Position numbers and translations under genes: made by a program. The notes beneath the pieces are model-generated. The model saw only the letters and a program-made list of their open reading frames with translations. It did no database searches and had not been told where the DNA came from. From Candidatus Gastranaerophilales bacterium (GTDB lineage: Bacteria > Cyanobacteriota > Vampirovibrionia > Gastranaerophilales > Gastranaerophilaceae): a stretch of DNA of 64,000 nucleotides. Numbering within the stretch: the first letter of the stretch is position 1; the number at the start of each line of letters is the position of its first letter. The DNA lies in NCBI GenBank assembly GCA_944325175.1, contig CALUYZ010000004.1:1-64000 (forward strand). Direction: 5' to 3'. Below are positions 33,913 to 42,441 of this stretch, piece by piece.

Positions 33913-35997
33913 TTATTTAGAGATTTTATAATCTTCACCTGTGCGTTTTTTATAGTTTTGAATTTCAAGCATACTAATAACTTGCGATTCTGTTAGCCCG
34001 TATTTTCTTGCGGTTTCTTGAACATCTTGTCCATTTATATTTAATTTCTTCATACGTTCATTTTGTTGATTTGTATATGCTTTCATTTTTTCATCATAGC
34101 CACTTGGTTTATATGAAATACCACCATGCATATATCCCATTTGTGGCGGTTTTAAAAAGTTATGTTCTTTTTCATACATCTTGATTTTTGTCATCATAGC
34201 TTTATCACGTTTTATTGAATACATATCACTTACGGCTTTACTCATTGCCTTTTTAACATCAGGTTTTTCGCCGTCAGGCACATTGTATATTTCTTGTGCA
34301 ACTTTCTTTGCAAGTGTGTTACCGTCTTTAACACCAAAAAGTGCAACGCCTTGTGCATATAATTGTGGATATTCTTTTTCAAAAAATACTTCAGGGTGTT
34401 CCCCGTAACGTTTAGCATATGCAACTGCACTTTCGCTTGCTTGCTTATAAATCTGTCTTTGTTGGTCAGCAGGTAAATTTTCGAGGTCATAAATGCTTTG
34501 TAGTCCTAATTTTTGACGTGCAGTTTCTAAAGAAGAATAATAACTACCTTGTGCCGTCAGCAAAGATTTTTGAACTGCTCTAATTTTATTTGTATGGTTT
34601 GAAGGTATTCCTTCAATATTAAATTCTTGCTTTAATCTGCCATAACCAAGTTTTCCACCAATACCTAAGAAACCTGATTTTTCATCAAGTTCTTGCATGT
34701 TGGCTTCAAGATAATTTGTCATAGGTTCAATAAATTTATTCATCATATTTTGACGTTGTGCCTTTGTAATAATTCCTGCATTATAAGCAGTATCAATTGC
34801 ACCTTGTGCTTGTGCAACTGACTGTAACCTTGCAAGAACATTACTTTGAATACCTTGTGCTTCACCTTTTTTAACTGCTTTTTTAGGATTCACTTTTTGA
34901 GGCGTATCAAAAGAAAATAAATCATAAAGTCCTTGTTCAAGATTTATTGCAAGGTCTTCTTTCTGTGATTTTGATAACTTCTTTAACGCAACAAGATTAC
35001 CACTTGCAGAACTTCTACCACGACCTGCTTTCTCTTCTTGTTTCACGATTTTCTTTTTATCTTTATCATAGTAATATTCAGAACGTGAATTAATGCCATA
35101 AATATCTAGAATCAAATCTTTTGAACCTTCAGGAAGATTTTTATTTGATTCAATAAACTTCATGACTTTGTTTAAATCTGCTTTTCCATTTATGATATTA
35201 CTTGCTTCTTCAGAGTTCATTCCACGTAAAGTATTGCCAAGTTCATTAACGGCAGTTCTTTTTGCTTGATTACTTAAAGAGTTTGCTACGTAGTCATCAA
35301 GTTTTTGAAGCGTTTCTGCTCTGCCTATATCATTTCTAACACCTTCATCTTTTAAAAGTCTTTGTGCTTCAAGTGGATTATTTAAAGTGAGTGCAGATAA
35401 ATATGTTGTCATAATATCGTGATTTGAATCTTTGAGAAAATCATTAACATAAACTTCACCAAGACCTGCAACGGCACCATTACGAAGCCCTTCAATTCCG
35501 TTAGCATAAATAAGTCGCATTTCATCAACGCCAGCTCCGTTCATGCCTAACATTGAAATTTGATTCGTTAAATTTTCATATCCATTTTTCAAGTTAATTT
35601 GAATATTACTTTGTTGTTGTTTTTCAACCCATTGTGCATTATATGCTTTATACCTATCAAAAACATTTGTCTTAATGTCAGCCCATTGTTTTTCACAAAC
35701 AGGATTTATTTTGTATTGACTTGCAAGCGAATCAAAGGCTTGACGTAATTCAACTTCACGTTGCGGATTTGTTGGGTCTGCTTGATACTTTATATTTATT
35801 TTATTATTTTCAGCAAGAAAGCGTGTTGATAAATCAATTTGATTACTTGCCATAGTTGATTCATTTGCTTTTTGAGTAATTGAAACACCCGACTGTATTC
35901 CTTGATTTACCATATTTGCATATTGACCCGTTGTATCAATTACACCTTCATGTTTTGAAAAATATTGTCTTGTATCACCTTGTTGTATGTGTGCCAT
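33913..35997 (-). CDS. Internal virion (core) protein, T7 gp15-like by position
   Basis: 694 residues, mostly helical, rich in Gln, Asn and Lys, no membrane segment. The N-terminus (MAHIQQGDTRQYFSKHEG) resembles the start of the next protein (MQYFQDRGNEE). Order and size suit the middle internal core protein of podoviruses, which is ejected into the cell and helps form the DNA conduit. No enzymatic motif is visible. The assignment rests on synteny: gp14-like, this gene, the giant protein, then the fibre. It is 11 nt from the giant gene. Confidence 0.65.
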   Translation of the reverse strand: MAHIQQGDTRQYFSKHEGVIDTTGQYANMVNQGIQSGVSITQKANESTMASNQIDLSTRFLAENNKINIKYQADPTNPQREVELRQAFDSLASQYKINPVCEKQWADIKTNVFDRYKAYNAQWVEKQQQSNIQINLKNGYENLTNQISMLGMNGAGVDEMRLIYANGIEGLRNGAVAGLGEVYVNDFLKDSNHDIMTTYLSALTLNNPLEAQRLLKDEGVRNDIGRAETLQKLDDYVANSLSNQAKRTAVNELGNTLRGMNSEEASNIINGKADLNKVMKFIESNKNLPEGSKDLILDIYGINSRSEYYYDKDKKKIVKQEEKAGRGRSSASGNLVALKKLSKSQKEDLAINLEQGLYDLFSFDTPQKVNPKKAVKKGEAQGIQSNVLARLQSVAQAQGAIDTAYNAGIITKAQRQNMMNKFIEPMTNYLEANMQELDEKSGFLGIGGKLGYGRLKQEFNIEGIPSNHTNKIRAVQKSLLTAQGSYYSSLETARQKLGLQSIYDLENLPADQQRQIYKQASESAVAYAKRYGEHPEVFFEKEYPQLYAQGVALFGVKDGNTLAKKVAQEIYNVPDGEKPDVKKAMSKAVSDMYSIKRDKAMMTKIKMYEKEHNFLKPPQMGYMHGGISYKPSGYDEKMKAYTNQQNERMKKLNINGQDVQETARKYGLTESQVISMLEIQNYKKRTGEDYKISK

Positions 35998-36007
35998 TTT
36001 TGTACTC

Positions 36008-36562
36008 CTATACTATTTTTGAGGTGCTTCCTGAAGGTAAACTGTTGTTAGTTGGTAAAGAACCAAACCCCCCACGTGTCCAACCACGTGCGGAATTATA
36101 CCAATTTGAAATATTAGTGCCGGCGTTTGAATTGGATATTGCCGTTCCCGCCTTTGAAATTAAACCACTACCACCACCCATGAAATATGAAAGAGCTGCG
36201 TTCGCAACACCTTCCATTGCAGAATTGAAGAAAGCTGTTTTCCCTTGTCTATAAAGATTTTTAATCTTAGTATTAGAATCTTTTGCAATTGCATTAACAT
36301 CTTCCTGCATATAATCATATGTTTCATTTATAACTGCCAAAGGTGAACCTGAATCAAAATAAATACCCGATTTTAAGAAAGAAGTTTTTTGTTGTTGCAT
36401 TAATTTTTTTGCTTGTCTGCTTCTTTCTTTTATTTGTTCAACTGCCTGTTCACGCACCGAATTTGCTTCATTCTTAGCATTTTTAACAGAAGAAATTCCT
36501 TGTGCAATTCCTGAACCAAGTGCTGCAACTGCCATAATTATTGGTATTAGTGGTAATGCCAT
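36008..36562 (-). CDS. Internal virion protein, T7 gp14-like
   Basis: 184 residues. The N-terminal hydrophobic segment (IPIIMAVAALGSGIAQGIS) is followed by a long helix (EANSVREQAVEQIKERSRQA) and the small motif TSFLKSGIYFDSGSPLAV seen in gp14-like podovirus core proteins. The C-terminal half is glycine- and serine-rich with a second weak hydrophobic patch. In T7-type phages the smallest core protein inserts in the outer membrane during ejection. Good ribosome binding site (GAAAGGA). Confidence 0.7.
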   Translation of the reverse strand: MALPLIPIIMAVAALGSGIAQGISSVKNAKNEANSVREQAVEQIKERSRQAKKLMQQQKTSFLKSGIYFDSGSPLAVINETYDYMQEDVNAIAKDSNTKIKNLYRQGKTAFFNSAMEGVANAALSYFMGGGSGLISKAGTAISNSNAGTNISNWYNSARGWTRGGFGSLPTNNSLPSGSTSKIV

Positions 36563-36578
36563 TTTTATATTGTCCTTT

Positions 36579-38669
36579 CTACGTTCTTGAAACGTGTTTA
36601 TAATAAGGGATGATAGCCGTTACATGTAAAGGCAATGGACTATCTTGAACTATAAAATAATGTTTTTCTTTGTCATAATCATCTGAATATTGAATTTCTT
36701 TATATTCATCCATTGGCAATGGCGGTACATCAAACAAACCTTCAGGATTAAACTCTTGAAGCTCCTGCATATCGTAAAGATTGCTTCCTATTTTTCCGCC
36801 TGCCGAAAAACTCATTTGAAGCCCCATTTTGTATATATTTTTCATGTTGGTAAATGTTTGAGTTCCCCGAAGCATTAAGCCAAGATTAGGACTTTTTAAA
36901 ATTCCTTTATGTTTTAGTCCTATTATTGCCGAGCCAACTTTATTTGTATTCGCCGAAGATATATCAATTTGACCGTTTTTTACAACGAAATCACCTATAT
37001 AACCACCATTACCAACAACTGAAACTTCTTCACCTTCAAGATGTTCCAAACCTGAAAAGTTTGTTGCAGACAAATACCACTGTGAAGTTGTAGGACTTGT
37101 TGGTTTAAGAAGAATTTGAACCTTAACTTGCGTTGTGCTAATAAATTCTTTTATATCTAAAATTCCATATTCACGTCCTGTTATTGTTTTATACCAAATT
37201 CTTTTTCCAACGTCAGCAATTGAAAATATTTCTTCAGTACAACTTAAAACATCATCAACTAATTGAATTGTGCTTGTGTGTAATCCTGAATATTTCATTG
37301 AACAATCGAGATAATTACATTCACGTAATTCTTCAGCAATTTTTCTATAAAAAGCGTATTTATCTTGCTTTTTCAATTCAATAATATCGGTTGCAGTTGC
37401 ACCTTCAGGTACATCTGACACAAAATCTTCAAATCTTGAAAATTCAATAGTTTCAGTTAAACGTTCAAGATAATATCTTGTTATTCCATTTATTTCACGT
37501 TTTATGTTCGCAAATAAATCATAATTGCCGTCAGGACGTGTTACTGTACAAATATCAATAAATTCACCCTTTGTTATAAATTCAGACCAAGAATTTACTG
37601 CTTCATCATTTGAAAAACAGATTGATAAAAGTCTTGTTCCACAAAGTGCAAATATTAATCCAAATCTGTCGAGTTTGTTTGCAAGTTTTTTAATTCCACC
37701 CTTTGTTATTTCATAATTACCTTTCGACAAGTTTGTTGCTTTAAATTGTTCTAGCAAAACATCATATTCAAACATATACAAAAGTCTTTTATTACTTGAT
37801 ACAAAGAAAACGAAATTATCTTTGTGAACAGGTCTAACGTTTCCAACGCCATCACGACATGAAAGTTTTGCAGAAATATCTGTTGGTGTAATTGCAGTAG
37901 AAACACTTCCCCCATTAACGGTTAAAATTCCTTCAGCAGTACCAACAAGCAATGAATTTACCCCTGAAACAAGCCAAAGTGCTTTTGAATTTGCTTCTGC
38001 AAGGTCAAATTGATAACCGTCATTTGTTCCTGTTCCAACTGTAATATTGTTATAATCTGCACCTTTTGAACCATATAAATATGTTGGATATTTTGAAGAA
38101 CTACAACGATTTAACCTGTTTTCATAAAATGCACATGTGCAAGGATAGCCATGATTTTCTGTTTCAGAATTAGATGATAAACTTGCTGTTCCTGAATTTG
38201 TATATGTTGTTTTAGTTAAAGTGAATACATTACTTGCAGTTCTTTTTAATTGATATTCAGGATAATGTCCGTCATTATGGTTTATATAAAGAACATCACA
38301 GTTTTGTGTCATGTTCAAATTAAAAACTTCATTGCCATATGGATGAACGAGTGTCAAAGGTTGATTTTCATTATCAAGAACACGAACTAATTCACCGTTT
38401 ACATTATATGACCAAAATTCAATGTATTGGATTCTAAATATCAAAAGATATGCTTGTTCTTGACTAAACTTAAACTCATAAAGTGCTGAATATCCGATTT
38501 CATCAAGATATTCAAACCCTGTCCTATAATACACATCACCTTTTACGGTATGAAAAAAGTTGCGTGATATTTCATGACCGTTTTGAAATAATGGTAAATC
38601 ATAACGACTTTTTATATCACGGTCAATCTGACCTGAAGAAAAATTATTTTTAGGTATTGAAGTTCTCAT
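36579..38669 (-). CDS. Tail nozzle protein (T7 gp12-like)
   Basis: 696 residues, beta-rich. The N-terminus reads NNFSSGQIDRDIKSRYDLPL followed by NFFHTVKGDVYYRTGFEYL. This form (few openings in the family vary: an S-G motif, then an arginine/aspartate contact, then R-x-G) is standard in podovirus tail tubular/nozzle proteins. It should form the hexameric nozzle below the adaptor. It lies 13 nt from the adaptor gene. No tail-lysin motif seen. Confidence 0.75.
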   Translation of the reverse strand: MRTSIPKNNFSSGQIDRDIKSRYDLPLFQNGHEISRNFFHTVKGDVYYRTGFEYLDEIGYSALYEFKFSQEQAYLLIFRIQYIEFWSYNVNGELVRVLDNENQPLTLVHPYGNEVFNLNMTQNCDVLYINHNDGHYPEYQLKRTASNVFTLTKTTYTNSGTASLSSNSETENHGYPCTCAFYENRLNRCSSSKYPTYLYGSKGADYNNITVGTGTNDGYQFDLAEANSKALWLVSGVNSLLVGTAEGILTVNGGSVSTAITPTDISAKLSCRDGVGNVRPVHKDNFVFFVSSNKRLLYMFEYDVLLEQFKATNLSKGNYEITKGGIKKLANKLDRFGLIFALCGTRLLSICFSNDEAVNSWSEFITKGEFIDICTVTRPDGNYDLFANIKREINGITRYYLERLTETIEFSRFEDFVSDVPEGATATDIIELKKQDKYAFYRKIAEELRECNYLDCSMKYSGLHTSTIQLVDDVLSCTEEIFSIADVGKRIWYKTITGREYGILDIKEFISTTQVKVQILLKPTSPTTSQWYLSATNFSGLEHLEGEEVSVVGNGGYIGDFVVKNGQIDISSANTNKVGSAIIGLKHKGILKSPNLGLMLRGTQTFTNMKNIYKMGLQMSFSAGGKIGSNLYDMQELQEFNPEGLFDVPPLPMDEYKEIQYSDDYDKEKHYFIVQDSPLPLHVTAIIPYYKHVSRT

Positions 38670-38682
38670 TGATTATATTCCT

Positions 38683-39300
38683 TTACCTTGCAGGATAATT
38701 AAAATTCCTGATATGTGAAAAAACTTTTGAATGTCTAAAACGTGGTTCATTAATAACTATCATTCTGTTATCACGCCCATATTTTGTTGAAGTTTCACCG
38801 TATTTTTGTTGTGCGTATTGCTTCAATATATTTGTTTTTTGTTCATCTTCGGTTAGAGGTAAGCAGATTTTTTCCGCAAGTTTAAGAGCAAGACAATCAC
38901 AAAATTCTGAATCAAATTTTGTAACATCTTGAATATCGGCAATATATCGAATTTTAATCTTTTCATCTTTACTATGTTCATTACAAAATAAATAATTTCC
39001 TTCAATCTGATAATACCTATCACTTAAAGGACTATCTAAATTCAAAACCTGAAGACAATCTGAAGGAAGCGAAAATGCTTTATTGTAACCATAAACAGGT
39101 TCATAATTTGCAACTTCAGGAAGAACGGCACGTTTTATTGAAAAACTTGCATTCATGTTCATTAGTAAAGATTTTCTAACAGTGTCATACCACCTTGCAC
39201 AAATTTTACTTTGTTTTGTTTCTTCTTCAAGTGATGTAATGTTTCTGACATTACAATAATCAAGTGCCATGTTGCATATATCAATAACAGATGTAATCAT
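38683..39300 (-). CDS. Head-tail adaptor (T7 gp11-like)
   Basis: 205 residues with the podovirus adaptor pattern: IDICNMALDYCNV, then SKICARWYDTVRKSLLMNMNASF, FSLPSDCLQVLNL and a C-terminal LKLAEKICLPLTEDEQK. The family forms a dodecameric ring under the portal. The gene follows the capsid gene and a strong terminator, which fits a lower expression than capsid. Confidence 0.85.
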   Translation of the reverse strand: MITSVIDICNMALDYCNVRNITSLEEETKQSKICARWYDTVRKSLLMNMNASFSIKRAVLPEVANYEPVYGYNKAFSLPSDCLQVLNLDSPLSDRYYQIEGNYLFCNEHSKDEKIKIRYIADIQDVTKFDSEFCDCLALKLAEKICLPLTEDEQKTNILKQYAQQKYGETSTKYGRDNRMIVINEPRFRHSKVFSHIRNFNYPAR

Positions 39301-39319
39301 TTTAAAATCCTTTTAAACA

Positions 39320-39362
39320 TAAAAAAGCAGACCTGTATTTTCATACAAGCCTGCTTTTTATT
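39320..39362. terminator. Terminator between capsid and tail genes
   Basis: AAAAAAGCAGACCTGTAT pairs imperfectly with ATACAAGCCTGCTTTTTATT (loop TTTC). On the minus strand the U-rich end comes after the capsid stop at 39367, so it trims capsid-to-tail transcription. It is near symmetrical. Confidence 0.75.
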
Positions 39363-39366
39363 AACA

Positions 39367-40290
39367 CTACATTGTAGAAGTCAAGATTATAATTTTAGAA
39401 CCTTGAAGTCTAACTGCTTTAAACCATAAGTCAATAGTTACTTCCCAAGAATTTACATGAGTTGCTGAACGTTCACAATCTAATCTTCCAATTTCAACCG
39501 CAAAAGCAACTGATTTTGGAGCCATTAATACATTAGAACGAGTACCTTCATTTTCAGGTAAAATCGGAAGGTCAACAGTTGAACCGCCATTTACATTTCC
39601 TGCGAAAGTTACAACATTAAAGCCTGAAGCATTTGTAATTGTACCCCTATCAATAACTTGCTGATTAGAATACAATGCGTTCATGTATTTATCATCATTA
39701 CGTAATGCTTCTTCTTCCGTTGCAGAAATTGCAAGAGTTACACCGTCAGTATCAACATATTGATTTTTAAAAGTTGTAATTGCTTTAGAAATAACATTTG
39801 TATAATTGAAGGCTGAAGTTCCTACAATGGTTTTTACACCGTCTTGTTCAGCGGTTAAAGTTGTTCCTGCTGAATCAGGTGCACCGACAACAACAGTACC
39901 AACTGCGGCATCAATAATACATTTGTCAGTTAATCTGTTCTTTGCTTCTTTCAAGTTTTGAAACAATTCAGAAGTTGGGTCAGTAATTAACTTAACTGCA
40001 CGGTCGTATGAATCTACAAGATAAGTTCCTGTGAATCTTTCTGCCGTTGATTTTCTGTTGTCATTTCTAATTGTCAAGTATTGTTTTTCAGGGTTTCTTC
40101 CTTGTGATGTTACATTTACAAGGTCATTGCCCTCAATACGTGAGATATTAGAAATACCTTTGATGTCCATATGTTTAATAGCAGGACAATTCAAAAGTTT
40201 GGTGTCCTTATTTGCTGCTAATCTTTCAAAGTTTTTTTCAAAAAGCAGTAAGGACGCATGGTCTAAGTTGGGACTTGAAATTACAGTCAT
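39367..40290 (-). CDS. Major capsid protein
   Basis: About 307 residues starting MTVISSPNLDHASLL, chosen because AAAGGA lies 8-9 nt before this ATG (an in-frame upstream start at 40338 lacks a site). It has HK97-like character: a helical N-arm, an RIEGNDLVNVTSQGRNPE-type E-loop strand and a beta-rich C-terminus with DLWFKAVRLQGSKII. Identification rests on position between scaffold and adaptor, size, strong translation signals and an adjacent terminator. It has no recognisable Ig domain. Confidence 0.78.
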   Translation of the reverse strand: MTVISSPNLDHASLLLFEKNFERLAANKDTKLLNCPAIKHMDIKGISNISRIEGNDLVNVTSQGRNPEKQYLTIRNDNRKSTAERFTGTYLVDSYDRAVKLITDPTSELFQNLKEAKNRLTDKCIIDAAVGTVVVGAPDSAGTTLTAEQDGVKTIVGTSAFNYTNVISKAITTFKNQYVDTDGVTLAISATEEEALRNDDKYMNALYSNQQVIDRGTITNASGFNVVTFAGNVNGGSTVDLPILPENEGTRSNVLMAPKSVAFAVEIGRLDCERSATHVNSWEVTIDLWFKAVRLQGSKIIILTSTM

Positions 40291-40336
40291 TTTTCTGTTT
40301 CCTTTCGTGGTTGCGATTGCAGACCGAAACAGAAGC

Positions 40337-40387
40337 ATTTCTGAAGGTTTGCAATCTGTAAGTATTACTGCTTACTTCTTCAGAAAT
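40337..40387 (-). promoter_or_regulatory. Structured leader upstream of the capsid gene
   Basis: ATTTCTGAAG (40337-40346) and CTTCAGAAAT (40378-40387) form a perfect 10-bp stem. A nested GTAAG/CTTAC pair lies inside. It sits in the 159-nt gap before the capsid start, so the mRNA leader can fold and may stabilise the capsid message or mark a processing site. Confidence 0.6.
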
Positions 40388-40449
40388 TGCCCGAATAAAT
40401 CGGATTCTCTTTGAAAGTAATTTGTTGAATTAAAGTGCTTTCGCTTGTT

Positions 40450-41178
40450 TTAATTCAAAGGTGGTTTTTGCACATTTGTTGTGCCATTTTGCAAGTCATT
40501 TAATGAAGGGAATTGAGTACCTTTATCATTGCTAGCATATTGACCTTGATTAGTATCAACATTCCCTGTAATTGCAAGAACACCATTTGCAACTGCTTGA
40601 CCTGCCGACTTGACAAAATCGCTTAGTGTTTTTTTCTTCACTTCAACTTTTTTACCAATGTAATTTTCTACAACTTCAATTTTCAGAATTTCATCACCCA
40701 AATCAAATTTTAGTGAACCATTTGGCTGACGTTTGAAGAATGAAAGTTTTTCTTGGTCTTCAACTTTTTCCATAGGAATTTCTAAAACTTTCTTCATGTA
40801 AGCCTTTTGTGCGGTTTCTCTAAGTTCTGATATAGAAGTTGTAAAAGGCAAAGGAATTTCATAAAGGTCATACATACATGCCAATTCTTGAATTTCATAT
40901 CCATTCAACTCTTTAATTTGTTTTCCTTCAAGTGGAAAATCATCATTTAATTTTTGAATGTCTGTAATGACCCAATGACGTATTCCTGATAGTAACGGCT
41001 TGTTTTTCATATTTTTTATGAGAATAGGTAAGAACCTTCTCAAGATATGAGTACAAGCACCTTTTTCTTGTTTTTCAAAACGTGGTAATTTAATTTTAAA
41101 ATTAAACGGCGTGTATTCTTTTCCGTTTCCTTTATCAGTTTCATAAACACCTTCAACTGTATATTCAAATATTGCCAT
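40450..41178 (-). CDS. Phage structural-region protein of unknown function
   Basis: About 242 residues from MAIFEYTVEG, with AAAGGA upstream. The N-terminal half is beta-rich and basic (YTPFNFKIKLPRFEKQ), the middle helical (ISELRETAQKAYMKKVL), and the C-terminal 60 residues are low-complexity and Asn/Gln-rich. Not recognised. It lies between scaffold and capsid genes, a place often held by decoration, head-fibre or head-assembly proteins. Confidence 0.6.
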   Translation of the reverse strand: MAIFEYTVEGVYETDKGNGKEYTPFNFKIKLPRFEKQEKGACTHILRRFLPILIKNMKNKPLLSGIRHWVITDIQKLNDDFPLEGKQIKELNGYEIQELACMYDLYEIPLPFTTSISELRETAQKAYMKKVLEIPMEKVEDQEKLSFFKRQPNGSLKFDLGDEILKIEVVENYIGKKVEVKKKTLSDFVKSAGQAVANGVLAITGNVDTNQGQYASNDKGTQFPSLNDLQNGTTNVQKPPLN

Positions 41179-41209
41179 TTTTTTTCCTTTCAATTTAAAA
41201 TTCTACTAA

Positions 41210-42121
41210 CTATTGAAAAATTTCACGCATACGCTTTATAATTTCATCACGTTCGCCAACTTTCTGATGTGGTGAATTATCAAGCTCAATAAGTCGGTTA
41301 TACAATCTATTGTATTCTGCATTTTTGTCTGCTTCAGACATCCTTATTTTGGCAGGATTTGTAGAATTTGCAGAACCTTCTTTATATCCATATTTATCAA
41401 CCAATCCTTTTGCAACACGGTAGAACATTTCAATTGTGTAGTTTGGAGCAGTTTTCTGAAGAAATTCTTGGTCTTCTTTTGGAAGAAATTCTTTAAGAAG
41501 TCCTTCGACCGTTTTTCTTTGTTGCGATTTTTCACCTGCTTCAGAAAACATTGCTTTTAGTGAACTTTCTAAATCGTCAGCATTAGTGTATTTTTGAAAT
41601 TCTTCAATCTCAAATTGCGTGTAAGTTTTCAAAAGTCCTTGACCTTGTTCTTTTGAAAGTCCTAGTTCTTTGAACTTATCACCAAAATAATTAAGTGCTT
41701 CTTCAGGATATTCATATTCAAGACTTCCGTCCTCATTTTTTAGAATATCATTGAAGGCATATCCCTCTGCGTTTTCAGGAATTTCAACCTGATTGCCAAT
41801 TTGTTTAGTCAATGCTTCTTTGATTTCTTCATAATTGTCTAAACTTTTTAAATCAGTTGTTTTGATATAGTCTTCAACCTTTTTGCCAATCAACGTTTGT
41901 GAATTATCATAACTTCTGAATAATTCAGTTTTTAATTCATCACCAGTTTTGCCTTTAAAAAATTTAGTCCACCCTTTTTCTTTATATTCTTCGGGTATAG
42001 AAAATTCAGAACTTTGTGAACCACTTTCAAAACCTTGACTGCCTTCAGAACCTTGATTGTTTTCATAGCTTTGTGCTCCGTCAAAACCCTGACTGTCATT
42101 TTCAAAATTGTTTTCATCCAT
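41210..42121 (-). CDS. Scaffolding protein
   Basis: 303 residues, acidic and helical. After a disordered Ser/Gly/Gln-rich N-terminus comes IPEEYKEKGWTKFFKGK, typical of podovirus scaffold proteins, then helices with GDKFKELGLSKEQGQGLL, and a basic C-terminal helix (ERDEIIKRMREIF) of the kind that contacts capsid. It guides procapsid assembly and is then removed. Position between portal and capsid supports this. Confidence 0.82.
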   Translation of the reverse strand: MDENNFENDSQGFDGAQSYENNQGSEGSQGFESGSQSSEFSIPEEYKEKGWTKFFKGKTGDELKTELFRSYDNSQTLIGKKVEDYIKTTDLKSLDNYEEIKEALTKQIGNQVEIPENAEGYAFNDILKNEDGSLEYEYPEEALNYFGDKFKELGLSKEQGQGLLKTYTQFEIEEFQKYTNADDLESSLKAMFSEAGEKSQQRKTVEGLLKEFLPKEDQEFLQKTAPNYTIEMFYRVAKGLVDKYGYKEGSANSTNPAKIRMSEADKNAEYNRLYNRLIELDNSPHQKVGERDEIIKRMREIFQ

Positions 42122-42144
42122 GTGTTCGTTTACTCCTTATGCTT

Positions 42145-42441
42145 TTAAATATCGTTGTCATAAATTTCAATTTGTGCAAGAACATCTTTGGGTATTATAT
42201 TTCTAATAATTGCCCAAATATCACGTCTTCCTTTTTTGTAGATAAGTATTTCATTGTTTATATTTAAGTCCTGCTCTGACCAAAATGACAGACGTTTTAA
42301 ATATTTCAAGAAAAATTTGCCGTTTGGTGTTGAAAAGATGTCTTTACAAACAACTTTTAAATCTTCAACCATTTTTTTTTCTTTTTCTTCTGCTTCTTGT
42401 TGTTTTTTAAGCAGTTCATCAATTTTGCTGTTATGTTGCAT
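42145..42441 (-). CDS. Bbp19-like small phage protein
   Basis: 98 residues. After a charged helix it reads CKDIFSTPNGKFFLKYLKRL, then ILIYKKGRRDIWAIIRNII, the pattern of the small Bbp19-like family found beside podovirus portal genes. Its start overlaps the last codons of portal by 11 nt, so translation is coupled. Role unproven. Confidence 0.7.
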   Translation of the reverse strand: MQHNSKIDELLKKQQEAEEKEKKMVEDLKVVCKDIFSTPNGKFFLKYLKRLSFWSEQDLNINNEILIYKKGRRDIWAIIRNIIPKDVLAQIEIYDNDI

